The position numbers and the translations under genes are program-made. Under the pieces are notes generated by a model. That model made no database searches. It saw only the letters and a program-made list of their open reading frames with translations, and was not told the origin of the DNA. From NCBI RefSeq assembly GCF_001854245.1, contig NZ_CP015381.1:3693001-3757000 (forward strand): a stretch of 64,000 nt of DNA. Reading direction: 5' to 3'. Source of the stretch: Desulfococcus multivorans. Its GTDB lineage: Bacteria; Desulfobacterota; Desulfobacteria; Desulfobacterales; Desulfococcaceae. Shown here piece by piece: positions 19,801 through 28,350 of this stretch (position 1 is the first letter of the stretch; each line of letters starts with the position of its first letter).

Positions 19801-19920
19801 CACCCGGGATCGCTCCTCTGCCAGCGCGAACGTCTCGACAAACCCGATCTCCCCCGCCCCCGCAGACGCCCCCCACGCCAGCAGCCACCCCACGACCCAA
19901 ACCGTCACAACACGTTTCAT
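13894..19920 (-). CDS. Very large secreted protein of unknown function
   Basis: A 2008-residue protein with a signal peptide (MKRVVTVWVVGWLLAWGASA, cleavage near AGAGE). Residues about 25-420 look mostly helical. From about 420 onward there are repeated beta-sandwich-like segments, some recalling macroglobulin (MG) domains, for example PEGHAFTILDEENRPCPSA. There is no thioester CGEQ motif, so it is not a classical alpha-2-macroglobulin. A helical stretch near residues 1690-1790 resembles TPR-like packing. The C-terminus has DGYTDHHGRFDYAALS in a carboxypeptidase-regulatory-like fold. It has a single intact frame over 6 kb and should be periplasmic or surface located. It is transcribed alone, divergent from the liv operon. 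I do not assign a function. Confidence 0.8.
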   Translation of the reverse strand: MKRVVTVWVVGWLLAWGASAGAGEIGFVETFALAEERSRVLDQLVPGTEDYYFYHCLHAQHTGDLDAVPPLLDAWIDRHGVTDRVREIENRQALLTYPTRPSAALDHLKQVLGLRFDHAGTSTEAGIDLPERLDPEATAIPRLIREALNRHPGLSGFEVGGLDLPAVEDLDADQRRDLLHRMVWPDRPELARWVVADLRHPGSGGFGSHPIHRRLLPSQLADCARMMPELLENRNFVDTRLSRLAPPEGADVETRLAALEAMWAFAADLPPVHNSLKVHLLYHLLDLHRRQGRYDAARFRTYLQLPRSAAYVRPALLRDAAFRADLQADFGAVTRMPPPGNDEPLVRDYLYRIFRDAGDVGPYGRWLEEAYVRRVFAETRILEGAPDAARWAAVLPPDEARALHARVDLAFPADRREVFPANAPVSLDLWVKNVSTLTLRVFVLNPVNYYREYDREPDTDIDLDGFLPAREEIFHYDASPFRRIRRTFDFPDLREPGVYLVEFIGNGRRSRALIRKGLRHAVERVVPEGHAFTILDEENRPCPSARVWVAGHEFPADAEGVVTVPFTTRPAPKTMIIDDGGAAALVRFNHLAADYRLTAGFHVPASSLQAGRTARMAIRPLLTLNGHPAPLSGLTSLRLTLEAADAAGVTLRRTVTDLEASETREAHVDFTVPENLAALRCILTGRVEGPDREDAVALETEARLAVNGIDAGPEIEDLFLRRAAEGFFLAVLGKNGEAVAGRAVSMSLKHALFRDPVAVNLRTDAQGRIALGRLPGIAWVEARRPRGPARRFSLSPPRIDAPGVAHGTSGEVIGIPRVSSEGGSVYVRPWLLFETRGDVWVADRSDAIRSEGGRLTVHGLPAGDYDLILKPRGDAVRIRIGDRRAPGGLILSRHRILSSGGKADLAVDPPTADNAAVYVTLRNASPSARLHLLATRFVPVFHPFEDLALGGLPDPGLTTVPTPASRYAAGEVLGDEYRYILDRRRARKFPGNMLERPRLLLNPWDMGPTETPEPRFREMAEQGPAPVSAEALMSRAAPAPATSPAPRTSPSGYDFLAEPALLLLNLRPDGEGRVVIPRATIGSRVHLQFIAVDGVDTIWREMSLPDASADRTDRRMVRRHDPDAHVVESRRIVEVLPGDPLPRADSPGPTAVYKTISDVFEWMAAFTGDKALPEFRFVSEWHEMTPEEKQEAYSDHACHELHFFLYHKDRPFFDTVIQPHLRQKREKTFLDQWLLGEDLDAWSAPDRFSRLNILERILLLRRASGPDGRDQAGQYVRDLVAALPRDPERFNRLFDAALNGVTSTPSPTPETKATEDAAAAFSGRGAMALSRLAGKKAPAPDESFHRPLDLTREWGESRYYRLPSPAEPDRISANTFWRRYAESDPGAPFCSGHFILAVGNFTEMMTALSVLDLPFAAEAEGRGIVFRREVLPAPPAEDGIPVMVSRHFFRRDEPVEAADGEPAERFVRDEFQVRAVYGSRVIVSNPAPARRDLKVRMEIPEGALPVLGGFFTREVPVTLDPYGTTTFEHYFYFPETGRFGIYPVQVTEEDRFVAGGPRAVFNVTDALPRLDTESWQGVSQNGTDAAVIEYLRTHNLNRLDLSAVAFRMRDRDFFRRVIGLLRDRYAYNPVLWSYGIHHDDPETIREYLAASPLADQCGASIQSPLLTLDPTIRGTYQYLEYAPLVNPRVHPAGAGPAISNPVFLRQYRRFLWTLSYQPRLTPDDRLAAAAYLLAQDRTAEALRLFEGVGPDAVAARMQRDYLDAYLDVFRGRLDRARETAEPYRDYPVRQWRRRFERLIAGTGAEDERVDSAGVSADAAPALDVDVVSGIVQLDYRHLTACTVSVYPMDVEFLFSQNPFFRSRETRLGITRPVLAETIVLPEGETRHRFPLPRHLAHRDLMVEAAARGLKKVRAVYGGTLSVRLTEHSGRLDASNAAGRPLVGAYVKVYARMPDGTVQFYKDGYTDHHGRFDYAALSTDAPGRVERFAMLVLSETHGAAVREVDPPGR

Positions 19921-19950
19921 GTCTCCCCTCCCTTTTTTCAGAAGCCTTTC

Positions 19951-19995
19951 GGTTTTAGAGTTTTATAGTTTTAGAGTTTTAGAGTTTTAAGGTGT
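19951..19995. repeat. 8-bp-period array (TTTTAGAG units)
   Basis: TTTTAGAG, TTTTATAG, TTTTAGAG, TTTTAGAG, TTTTAAGG, TGTTATTC in register, just upstream of the large secreted protein gene. The reverse strand carries TAA in nearly every unit. Confidence 0.65.
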
Positions 19996-20057
19996 TATTC
20001 GGCCCGTTTTCGGGGATTTTCAGCCTGAACCCGCCGCATGCCTTTCGAAATATTGTC

Positions 20058-20086
20058 TTGACGCTCATGCCCGCATCGTTTACAAG
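20058..20086 (+). promoter_or_regulatory. Probable sigma-70 promoter for the liv operon
   Basis: TTGACG (20058-20063), a 17-base spacer, and TACAAG (20081-20086). It lies 56 bp before the livK start, which has its own AGGAG. The -10 is a four-of-six match. Confidence 0.5.
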
Positions 20087-20141
20087 TGAATCTTCGGAAG
20101 CGTCTTATTATTTTGAATTATAACAGAAAAAGGAGCGGAAG

Positions 20142-21281
20142 ATGAAAAATAATCGCAGCAGATGGGTGGGTATTGTTCTGATTTCCCTGACTCTGGCCTT
20201 TGGATGGGTCGGCCCGGGCGCGGCCGAGGAGCCCATCAAACTGGGCGTGGGCGGGGCCCACAGCGGGGATCTCGCCTCCTACGGCATCCCGTCCGTTCGG
20301 GCGGCCGAACTGGTGGTCGAGCACGTCAACGCCGTGAACGGCATCAACGGCAGGAAGGTGGAACTCCTGGTGGAAGACGACGTCTGCAAACCCGAGATCG
20401 CCACCAATACCGCCACCAAGCTGGTTTCCGAGGGGGCGAACGTCGTGATGGGACACATCTGCAGCGGGGCCACCAAGGCGGCTCTGGGCATTTACAAAGA
20501 CAAGAAGATCGTCACCATGTCGCCGTCCGCCACCAATCCGGATCTGACCCAGAGCGGGGATTATCCCAACTTCTTCCGAACCATCGCCTCCGACGACGCC
20601 CAGGCCCGCCTGGAGGTCGACTATGCCCTCAACGTCCTGAACCTGAAAAAACTGGCCGTGCTCCATGACAAGGGGGACTACGGCAAGGGACTGGCGGAAT
20701 TCGCCAGGCAGTTCATCGAATCCGGCGGCAAGGCTCAGGTCGTCCTTTACGAGGGCATCACCCCCGGCGCCGTGGACTATTCCGCGGTGGTCCAGAAGAT
20801 CAAGCGCTCGGATGCGGACGGCGTGATCTTCGGGGGATATCATCCCGAGGCTTCCAAGATCGTCATGCAGATGCGCAAGAAAAAGATAGACATCCCCTTC
20901 ATCTCCGATGACGGCGTCAAGGACGACACCTTCATCAAGGTTGCCGGCGAGTTTGCCGAGGGCGTCTATGCCACCGGCCCCCAGGATACCTCCAAGAACC
21001 CCATCGCCAAGGCCGCCGTGGCCGCCCACAAGGAGAAATACAACGGCGAGGACCCCGGCGCATTCTTCCTCAATGCCTACGCCGCTACCCTGGCCCTCCT
21101 GAACGCCGTCGAGAAGGCCGGCACCACGGACTACGACGCGGTGGTGAAGGCCCTTCGGACCGAGTTCGTGGCAACGCCTCTGGGCATCATCCGGTTCGAT
21201 GAAAAGGGCGACGCCATCGGCATCGGCTTCTCCATGTATCAGGTTCAGAACGGAAACTACGTCGAGGTGCCTCTGGATTGA
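20142..21281 (+). CDS. livK: Branched-chain amino acid ABC transporter substrate-binding protein
   Basis: The 379-residue periplasmic receptor has a signal peptide cleaved near GAAEEP and a mature domain starting IKLGVGGAHSGDLASYG. Two Rossmann-like lobes follow, with the LivJ/LivK features VVMGHICSGATKAA and MSPSATNPDLT. AGGAG lies nine bases before the ATG. It heads livKHMGF in the standard order. Leu, Ile and Val are the usual ligands; related receptors bind amides or urea, and specificity cannot be read here. Confidence 0.92.
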   Translation: MKNNRSRWVGIVLISLTLAFGWVGPGAAEEPIKLGVGGAHSGDLASYGIPSVRAAELVVEHVNAVNGINGRKVELLVEDDVCKPEIATNTATKLVSEGANVVMGHICSGATKAALGIYKDKKIVTMSPSATNPDLTQSGDYPNFFRTIASDDAQARLEVDYALNVLNLKKLAVLHDKGDYGKGLAEFARQFIESGGKAQVVLYEGITPGAVDYSAVVQKIKRSDADGVIFGGYHPEASKIVMQMRKKKIDIPFISDDGVKDDTFIKVAGEFAEGVYATGPQDTSKNPIAKAAVAAHKEKYNGEDPGAFFLNAYAATLALLNAVEKAGTTDYDAVVKALRTEFVATPLGIIRFDEKGDAIGIGFSMYQVQNGNYVEVPLD

Positions 21282-21445
21282 TCCGGAGCGGCGCCGGCAA
21301 TGGCGCCCATCGGCCGTCGGGGTCATATCCGGCGGCGTGAAAACCGACATCCGCCGGGAGGGCGGGGCATCCCGCCCTCCCGATACCCAACACCAACGCT
21401 CCGACGCGCCCATGGCCCGTCGGATGGAAACGGCGGCATTCCGTT

Positions 21446-22354
21446 ATGGACTGGGAATACTTTTTTGAACTCTTGCTGGGGGGCCTGACCCGGGGAAGCA
21501 TCTACGCGCTCATCGCGCTGGGCTACACCATGGTCTACGGCATCATCGAACTCATCAATTTCGCCCACGGGGAAATTTACATGATCGGCGGCTTCACCGC
21601 CCTGATCATCGCCAACGTCCTGACCCTTCTGGGGCTGAACCAGGTGGCCATCCTCGTTCTGGCGGGCCTTACGGCCGTCATCTATTCGGCGGCCTACGGC
21701 TTCACGGTGGAGAAGGTCGCATACAAACCCCTTCGCCACGCCCCGCGCCTCTCCCCCCTCATCAGCGCCATCGGCATGTCTATTTTTCTGCAGAACTACG
21801 TGCTCCTGGCCCAGACCTCGGATTTTCTGCCCTTTCCGAGCCTCATCCCCACCTTCGGCTTCATGGAGCCCGTCTCCCACATCATCAGCTCCGCCGAGTT
21901 GATGATCATCGTCACCACGGCCGTGGTCATGATCCTGCTCACCCTGCTCATCAAGTTCACCCGGATGGGCAAGGCCATGCGGGCCACGGCCCAGGACCGG
22001 AACATGGCCATGCTGGTGGGCGTCAACGTCAACCGCGTCATCTCAACGACCTTCATCATCGGGTCGTCCCTGGCGGCCATCGGCGGCGTCATGATCGCCT
22101 CCCACATCGGCATGATCAACTTTTACGTCGGGTTCATCGCCGGGATCAAGGCGTTTACCGCCGCGGTCCTGGGAGGCATCGGCAGCATCCCCGGCGCCGT
22201 CCTGGGGGGTCTGGTCCTGGGATGGACCGAAAGCTTCGCCACCGGCTATGTTTCAAGCGATTACGAGGACGTCTTCGCCTTCGCCCTCCTGGTGCTGATT
22301 CTCATCTTCCGCCCCGCCGGAATCCTGGGACGCGCCACATCGCAGAAGGTATAG
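21446..22354 (+). CDS. livH: Branched-chain amino acid ABC transporter permease LivH
   Basis: The 302-residue inner-membrane permease has about eight transmembrane helices. The start LLGGLTRGSIYALIALGYTM and the segment INFAHGEIYMIGG are LivH signatures, and the cytoplasmic EAA-like loop is at KAFTAAVLGGIGSIPGAVLGG. It follows livK by 164 bp, a gap that holds no recognisable gene. The ribosome-binding site is poor, so translation may depend on coupling or an unusual initiation context. Confidence 0.92.
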   Translation: MDWEYFFELLLGGLTRGSIYALIALGYTMVYGIIELINFAHGEIYMIGGFTALIIANVLTLLGLNQVAILVLAGLTAVIYSAAYGFTVEKVAYKPLRHAPRLSPLISAIGMSIFLQNYVLLAQTSDFLPFPSLIPTFGFMEPVSHIISSAELMIIVTTAVVMILLTLLIKFTRMGKAMRATAQDRNMAMLVGVNVNRVISTTFIIGSSLAAIGGVMIASHIGMINFYVGFIAGIKAFTAAVLGGIGSIPGAVLGGLVLGWTESFATGYVSSDYEDVFAFALLVLILIFRPAGILGRATSQKV

Positions 22355-22408
22355 CCCCGAAGGGGCGGTGGTACTGGATCAACGCACCAACTCAACACAC
22401 TATAACCT

Positions 22409-23617
22409 ATGACAAACAAACTCCAGGAAATCAAACAATCCATCGTCGTGGCCGTCTGGTTCATGTTTCTGACGTTTCCCATCATGGTCATCCGGGTCAA
22501 CCCCATCCAGGGCGTGATCCAGTGGCGGTGGGAGAACATGGCGGCCGTGGGTGCCGGCAGCTTCGGCCTCTCTTTTCTGTGGCGCTACCTGATGCGGAAA
22601 CGGGAGCAGGGACAAAAGGCGGCCGAGGAAGGACGCGAGACCCGGTCTTTCAGCCGCCGCCTCATGGAGGACCGACGGATCTACCTTCCGGCCCTCGCCG
22701 CGGTCGCCCTGGGCGCCATGGTATTTCCCTTCGCCTTTTCCAGCTACCAGGTCAACATCATGACCACGGCCCTTATCTACGTCGTGCTGGGACTGGGGCT
22801 CAACATCGTCGTGGGTCTGGCCGGCCTTCTCGACCTGGGGTACGTGGCCTTCTACGCCGTGGGCGCCTATACCTACGCCCTCCTGAACCACCACTTCGGC
22901 CTCGGCTTCTGGACCGTTCTGCCCATCGGGGCCCTTATGGGGGCGATCTTCGGGATCCTTCTGGGCTTCCCGGTACTCCGGCTTCGGGGCGACTACCTGG
23001 CCATCGTCACCCTCGGCTTCGGAGAGATCATCCGCCTGATCCTGGAGAACTGGAACGAATTCTCCTTCGGTCCCAGCGGCATCGCCAACATCCCGCGGCC
23101 GGGCTTCTTCGGCGTCGACATGTCTCTGGAGGCCGCCACCATCTACATCTATTTCCTGATGATCGCCATGACGATCTTCACGATCTTCGTCGTCAACCGG
23201 CTCCAGAACTCCCGTATCGGCAGGGCCTGGATCGCGCTTCGGGAGGACGAGATCGCCTGCCAGGCCATGGGGATCGACAAGACCCGGACCAAGCTCACCG
23301 CCTTTGCCCTGGGGGCCACCTGGGCGGGAATGGTGGGCGTGATCTTCGCGGCCAAGACCACCTTCATCAACCCGGCCAGCTTCACCTTCCTCGAATCGGC
23401 GATCATCCTCTCCATCGTCGTTCTGGGGGGCATGGGATCCATCATCGGGGTCATCATCGGCGCCTTCATCCTGATTCTTCTGCCGGAATACCTGAGGGCC
23501 TTTTCAGACTACCGGATGCTGATGTTCGGGGCCATCATGGTGATCATGATGGTGTTCAGGCCCCAGGGCATCATCAGCGGCATCCGGCGGACCTACCAAT
23601 TCAAGGCCCGCGAATAG
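22409..23617 (+). CDS. livM: Branched-chain amino acid ABC transporter permease LivM
   Basis: The 402-residue second permease is longer than the usual 300-odd residues because of an N-terminal extension with one or two extra membrane spans and a charged loop (about residues 1-110). The core starts at YVVLGLGLNIVVGLAGLLDLGY, followed by the LivM pattern GDYLAIVTLGFGEIIRL and, in the EAA loop, VVLGGMGSIIGVIIGA. It is 54 bp after livH. Extended LivM proteins occur in Proteobacteria, including E. coli, so this is normal rather than a fusion. Confidence 0.92.
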   Translation: MTNKLQEIKQSIVVAVWFMFLTFPIMVIRVNPIQGVIQWRWENMAAVGAGSFGLSFLWRYLMRKREQGQKAAEEGRETRSFSRRLMEDRRIYLPALAAVALGAMVFPFAFSSYQVNIMTTALIYVVLGLGLNIVVGLAGLLDLGYVAFYAVGAYTYALLNHHFGLGFWTVLPIGALMGAIFGILLGFPVLRLRGDYLAIVTLGFGEIIRLILENWNEFSFGPSGIANIPRPGFFGVDMSLEAATIYIYFLMIAMTIFTIFVVNRLQNSRIGRAWIALREDEIACQAMGIDKTRTKLTAFALGATWAGMVGVIFAAKTTFINPASFTFLESAIILSIVVLGGMGSIIGVIIGAFILILLPEYLRAFSDYRMLMFGAIMVIMMVFRPQGIISGIRRTYQFKARE

Positions 23618-23642
23618 CGGGCACGGAAACCGATATCGCACC

Positions 23643-24426
<784 letters not shown>

Positions 24427-24434
<8 letters not shown>

Positions 24435-25134
24435 ACTCTCGAACGTCAAAACCTACTACGGCAACATCCAGGCGCTCAAGGGGGTCAGCCTCGACATCGC
24501 CGAGGGAGAGATCATCACCCTCATCGGCGCCAACGGCGCGGGCAAGACCACGACCCTCATGTCCATCTCGGGCATCGTTCCGCCCCGGACCGGAGAGATT
24601 CGTTTCATGGGCGAGCCCATCCACGCCGTAACCCCCGATGAGATCGTCCAGCGGGGCATATGCCAGGTGCCCGAGGGCCGCCGGATCTTTCCGTACCTCA
24701 CCGTGGCCGAAAACCTCGACATGGGCGCCTTTCTCCGGAACGACAAGACGGGCATCAAAGCGGACATGGAGCATATCTTCGAGCTCTTTCCCATCCTGGC
24801 CCAGCGGCGTTACCAGGCAGGGGGCACCCTGAGCGGCGGCGAGCAGCAGATGCTGGCCATCTCCCGGGCCCTCATGGCCCGCCCCAGGCTCCTGCTCCTG
24901 GACGAGCCCTCACTGGGGCTCGCCCCCCTCGTGATCCGCCAGATCTTCGACATCATCCGGAAGATCAACCAGGAGCAAAACACCACCATCTTCCTGGTGG
25001 AGCAGAACGCCAACCTGGCCCTCCAGATCGCCCACCGCGGCTACGTCATGGAAAACGGCCGAATCACCCTGACCGACAACGCCGCCGCCCTCCTGACCAA
25101 CGCGGAGGTCAAGAAGGCGTATTTGGGGATATAG
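24427..25134 (+). CDS. livF: Branched-chain amino acid ABC transporter ATP-binding protein LivF
   Basis: The 235-residue ATPase has Walker A GANGAGKTT, signature LSGGEQQMLAISRAL, Walker B LLLLDEPSLGLAP, and His switch LVEQNANLALQIAHR. The start at 24427 (MLKLSNVKTYYG) is the one that aligns with the family and overlaps livG, indicating translational coupling. The tail EVKKAYLGI is typical. This closes the operon and is followed by repeat arrays. Confidence 0.93.
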
Positions 25135-25140
25135 GAGAAC

Positions 25141-25186
25141 AGGCTGAAGACTGAAGGCTGAAGGCTGAAGACTGAAGGCTGAAGGG
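25141..25186. repeat. R1 7-bp-period array (CTGAAGA/CTGAAGG)
   Basis: Consecutive heptamers GGCTGAA, GACTGAA, GGCTGAA and so on, immediately after livF. Only one arm of the inverted form is present. Confidence 0.65.
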
Positions 25187-25194
25187 GGGGGGAG

Positions 25195-25365
25195 TTATGT
25201 GATTATGTGATTATGTGATTATGTGATTATGTGATTATGTGATTATGTGATTATGTGATTATGTGATTATGTGATTATGTGATTATGTGATTATGTGATT
25301 ATGTGATTATGTGATTATGTGATTATGTGATTATGTGATTATGTGATTATGTGATTATGTGATTA
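25195..25365. repeat. Homogeneous tandem octamer array, about 21 copies
   Basis: The unit GATTATGT (complement ACATAATC) repeats with no sequence variation across about 171 bp, ending in GATTAAGG. It lies between livF and the YihY gene, which are convergent. The uniformity suggests recent expansion by slippage. Confidence 0.9.
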
Positions 25366-25393
25366 AGGGCCTTCGGCCCATAAAACCATAAAA

Positions 25394-25493
25394 CCTTAAC
25401 CACTTAACCACTTAACCACTTAACCACTTAAACACTTAAACACTTAAACACTTAACCACTTAAACACTTAAACACTTAAACACTTAAACACTT
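25394..25493. repeat. Octamer array CACTTAAC/CACTTAAA, about 12 copies
   Basis: Two unit variants (CCACTTAA and ACACTTAA) alternate in blocks in the same 8-bp register. The preceding stretch reads CCATAAAA, CCTTAA, linking this array to the CCNTAAAA type. It ends close to the stop of the YihY gene. Confidence 0.85.
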
Positions 25494-25510
25494 TCGACCA
25501 CTTCCCCCCT

Positions 25511-26887
25511 TTATCCCCGCTCCTTCGCCGCTATATCCCTCAACACCCGTTTTTCCGATGATGCTGCGACCGATGCTTCCATTTCCGAAATGGCTGTGAC
25601 GAGTTCTTCCGGGAGGGGGGTCGGGGTTGGGAGGTCGGGGTCGCAGCCGTGGTGTTCCACGGCGTCCACCACGGCTTTCACCGTCAGGCGGTCGACGGCG
25701 CAGCCGGGTTGAAAAGCCGGTTCACTCTCCCTGGATCGGTTTCCCGCATCCGCGTCATGCACAACCCTGGAAAGGATCCCCGAGGCCGTCAGCATATCCG
25801 TCAACTCACGGACCACGGCCATGGGAAGCCCGAGGGCCGCGGCGATCTCCCGTCGGGTGGACGGCGGCCGACCGTCGCAGAAGTCGCGGACGAGGCGGTG
25901 GACGATGCCGAGGGCGGCCTGCCGCTTGAAGGCGACGCTCACCTCCCGGCACTCGAGGTGGACCGCGTGATCCGCAACCTGCTGCCAGGCCGACGAGACG
26001 GCCGCGCCGAAAAGGACGATGAGCCAGCTGAGCTGGAGCCACGCCAGGAAGAGGGGCAGCGCGGCGAAGGAGCCGTATATGGCGTTGTTCCGGGCCACCC
26101 CCACCTGAAAGGCGATGTATCCCCACTGGGCCGCCTGGTAGAGGGTGCCGGCGATGATCCCCGCCGTCACGGCGGCGGAAAGCCGGACCCGGGTGTTGGG
26201 CATGACCCGGTAGATCACGGAGAAGAGGATCCACGCCAGAAGGTAGGGGAGCAGCTTGAGGGCCATGAAAATCATGGGGCTCACAGCCCCCAGGGCCGAG
26301 ATGTCCCGCGTCATCATCGTCACCTGGCTCTTGATGAAGACAGTGGCGCTGCCCGAGACGATCACCAGGACCGGCGCCAGGATCACCATGCCGAGATAGT
26401 CGCCGACCTTCCGGCCCAGGGACCGCCCTTTTCGGACCTCCCAGACGGCGTTGAGGGAGCTCTCGATATTGCCGAGCACCTTGATGACCGTCCAGAACAG
26501 GACCGCCGTACCGATGCCGGCGATCAGGCCGCCCTGGGTGTCGGCCAGAAGCCTGTGGGCGAATTGGATGATCTGCGACACCACCGCCTCCTGGCCGGAA
26601 AAGTTCCGGAGCAGCTCCCGCTCCAGCCGCTCCTCGAAGCCGAAACCCGCCGCGATGCCGAAGGCCATGGCCGCCACCGGTACAATGGAGAGGAGGGTGT
26701 AGAGGGTGAGGGCCGAGGCCCTGAGGGTGCACTGATGCCCCCGGAACCCCCGAACGCTCAACAGGAGCACCCTGGCGAGCCTCACGCCGACCTTCCGGGG
26801 AAACGGGGCCTCGGTGATCGGGATGGTCCACACGTCCGTTTTGAAAAAGCGTGAGGCCTTGCCGATGATGGTGCGGAGTTTCTCCAT
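25511..26887 (-). CDS. YihY/BrkB-family inner-membrane protein
   Basis: A 458-residue integral membrane protein with six transmembrane helices (about residues 45-315) in the YihY/UPF0761 family. Family segments include ASALTLYTLLSIVP, WTVIKVLGNIESSLNAVW, YRVMPNTRVRLSAAVTAG and GSFAALPLFLAWLQLSW. The C-terminal 130 residues form a soluble region with a winged-helix look (STRREIAAALGLPMAVVRELTDML), an extension common in longer members. The family was once called ribonuclease BN, which is no longer accepted; its role is uncertain. The ATG at 26887 follows AGGAGG by eight bases. Confidence 0.88.
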   Translation of the reverse strand: MEKLRTIIGKASRFFKTDVWTIPITEAPFPRKVGVRLARVLLLSVRGFRGHQCTLRASALTLYTLLSIVPVAAMAFGIAAGFGFEERLERELLRNFSGQEAVVSQIIQFAHRLLADTQGGLIAGIGTAVLFWTVIKVLGNIESSLNAVWEVRKGRSLGRKVGDYLGMVILAPVLVIVSGSATVFIKSQVTMMTRDISALGAVSPMIFMALKLLPYLLAWILFSVIYRVMPNTRVRLSAAVTAGIIAGTLYQAAQWGYIAFQVGVARNNAIYGSFAALPLFLAWLQLSWLIVLFGAAVSSAWQQVADHAVHLECREVSVAFKRQAALGIVHRLVRDFCDGRPPSTRREIAAALGLPMAVVRELTDMLTASGILSRVVHDADAGNRSRESEPAFQPGCAVDRLTVKAVVDAVEHHGCDPDLPTPTPLPEELVTAISEMEASVAASSEKRVLRDIAAKERG

Positions 26888-27120
26888 ACCGAATCCTCCT
26901 TTCGGGGTCCAGGCCGCCCTCGGGGGCCGTTTTTCTCGATCGTTGCCCCGACGGTACCACGGAAACGCCGCCGCCAAAAGAGCCAAAAGAGAAAAATAAC
27001 GGGATCAAGGCGTGCGGACCGGCCAGGGTTTCCGACAGGAGGGCGGCGGGCGTCCCTGCGCCGCCGTGACGCGGGAGGCGCGCTGCGCGGATATCGGACA
27101 TTCCGGAGCACCGTACCCAC

Positions 27121-27149
27121 TTGATTCGGCGTGCGGATTGGGGTATATC
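27121..27149 (+). promoter_or_regulatory. Probable sigma-70 promoter upstream of the phosphoribosyltransferase pair
   Basis: TTGATT (27121-27126), a 17-base spacer and TATATC (27144-27149). The predicted transcript would begin near 27156 and immediately enter the terminator-like hairpin at 27160. Confidence 0.5.
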
Positions 27150-27159
27150 CGTTGGGCGC

Positions 27160-27187
27160 GGCCCGCCACGGGGGCGGGCCTTTTTTT
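27160..27187 (+). terminator. Intrinsic terminator-like hairpin in the leader
   Basis: GGCCCGCC (27160-27167) pairs with GGCGGGCC (27173-27180) and is followed by seven T residues. It is a textbook Rho-independent terminator shape but sits between a good promoter and the first gene of the module, 46 bp before its start codon. It may attenuate transcription or end an upstream transcript. Confidence 0.65.
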
Positions 27188-27232
27188 CCGGCCGCGACAC
27201 CGGCCCTTCTAAGGAGACGACGCAATCGCCAT

Positions 27233-28336
27233 ATGACCCAGGACCTGATTCTCGACGACCCGACGCAACGGCCTCAGCCCCTTGCAGACGGCTTTCCGGA
27301 CGCGCCGCCGCCGAGCCGGCCCATCTATCATCTGAAGCGGGAAAACAACGCCCGACGCCGAAACGCCATGACCTTTTCATGCCTCGGCAAGATCGCGGGG
27401 ACCGGCGCCGCGACACTGGGGCTCTGGAAAGCCGGCCTCGGAAAGCTCTTCCGATCGGCCTGCCGCGTCCGTCCCGTGACCCAGGCGCCTCTGGTGATCG
27501 GACTTGCGGAATCGGGCATCATCCCCTCCGCCCTCTTCCATCAGGTCGTTCGGGAGGCCTGCCCGGCCGCGGCGTGGATCTGCTCCACCCGGCGCCCCTC
27601 CCCGGGAATCGCCTTTTCGGAGCACCACTCCCATGCCCCGGACCACAGTCTCCCGGATCCGGAAATCCGTCCCACGGAGCTCTGGTTCGTGGAGGACGAA
27701 ATCACCACGGGCCGGACCCTTCTGGGCCTCTCCCTCAACCTCTGCCGCCGGCTGGATCAGCGGCGCGTCCGCTATGTCGCGTTCACCGATGCCCGGAGCC
27801 CCGAGGCCAGGCGCCGCTTCGACGCCATCCTGTCGGCCGACGGCATCCGCTCCAGCCTTCACGTCCTGTTCCCCGAGCCGCCCCCGGGCACGGACACGGT
27901 ACGGGAAGAGATCCGGCTGAGTGCGGACCCGGCGATCCACGACGCACCCCAACAATCGGTGTCGTCCACGGTCTCGGATTGGCTGTTCCCGGCCTCCCGT
28001 CCGGCCCTTGGACGCCAGGTTTGCCCGGACATCCCCCTGCCGACGGGACTCACCGGCTCCCTTCTGGCCGTCGGGGAGGCCGTCGACCTGGGGGTGCGGA
28101 TCGTTCTGGCCAACCCGGGGCTTCAGCTGCGCCACGTCACCCTCAGCCCCTGGGAGGTGGACGATGTCCACATCCACAACCGTCTCGACATTCCAGGGGA
28201 CTACTACCTTTACAATCCTCACACCCTGCGGCCGCCCCTTTACATCCTGAACGATCCCGTGGACGCCGCCGTGGGCCTGGCCGCAAGGGAACGCCTGGAA
28301 GCAATGGGATTTTCCCCCCGTCTCCTCGCGCTCTGA
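27233..28336 (+). CDS. Phosphoribosyltransferase of the TRSP-associated type
   Basis: The 367-residue protein has a type I phosphoribosyltransferase fold. PLVIGLAESGIIPSALF is the first loop and LWFVEDEITTGRTLLGLSL is the PRPP-binding site (acidic pair plus TGRT). The C-terminal 150 residues, with DIPLPTGLTGSLLAVGEA and VHNRLDIPGDYYLYNPH-like text, match the domain that accompanies PRTases in tellurium-resistance (Ter) loci, named TRSP. In those loci this enzyme is thought to build a nucleoside-like metabolite. No Ter genes are here. The start at 27233 has its nearest AAGGAG 16 bases away, so the initiation site is less certain. Confidence 0.7.
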   Translation: MTQDLILDDPTQRPQPLADGFPDAPPPSRPIYHLKRENNARRRNAMTFSCLGKIAGTGAATLGLWKAGLGKLFRSACRVRPVTQAPLVIGLAESGIIPSALFHQVVREACPAAAWICSTRRPSPGIAFSEHHSHAPDHSLPDPEIRPTELWFVEDEITTGRTLLGLSLNLCRRLDQRRVRYVAFTDARSPEARRRFDAILSADGIRSSLHVLFPEPPPGTDTVREEIRLSADPAIHDAPQQSVSSTVSDWLFPASRPALGRQVCPDIPLPTGLTGSLLAVGEAVDLGVRIVLANPGLQLRHVTLSPWEVDDVHIHNRLDIPGDYYLYNPHTLRPPLYILNDPVDAAVGLAARERLEAMGFSPRLLAL

Positions 28337-28350
28337 TCAAAGGAGAGACC

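Noticed and set aside
13894-19920. Bacterial alpha-2-macroglobulin
   Set aside because: Some beta-sandwich segments are similar, but the thioester motif and bait-region order are absent; kept as unknown secreted protein.
25195-25493. CRISPR-like array
   Set aside because: Units are 8 bp and contiguous, with no spacers and no cas genes.
25511-26887. Ribonuclease BN
   Set aside because: The historical name of this membrane family is wrong; no nuclease motif is present.
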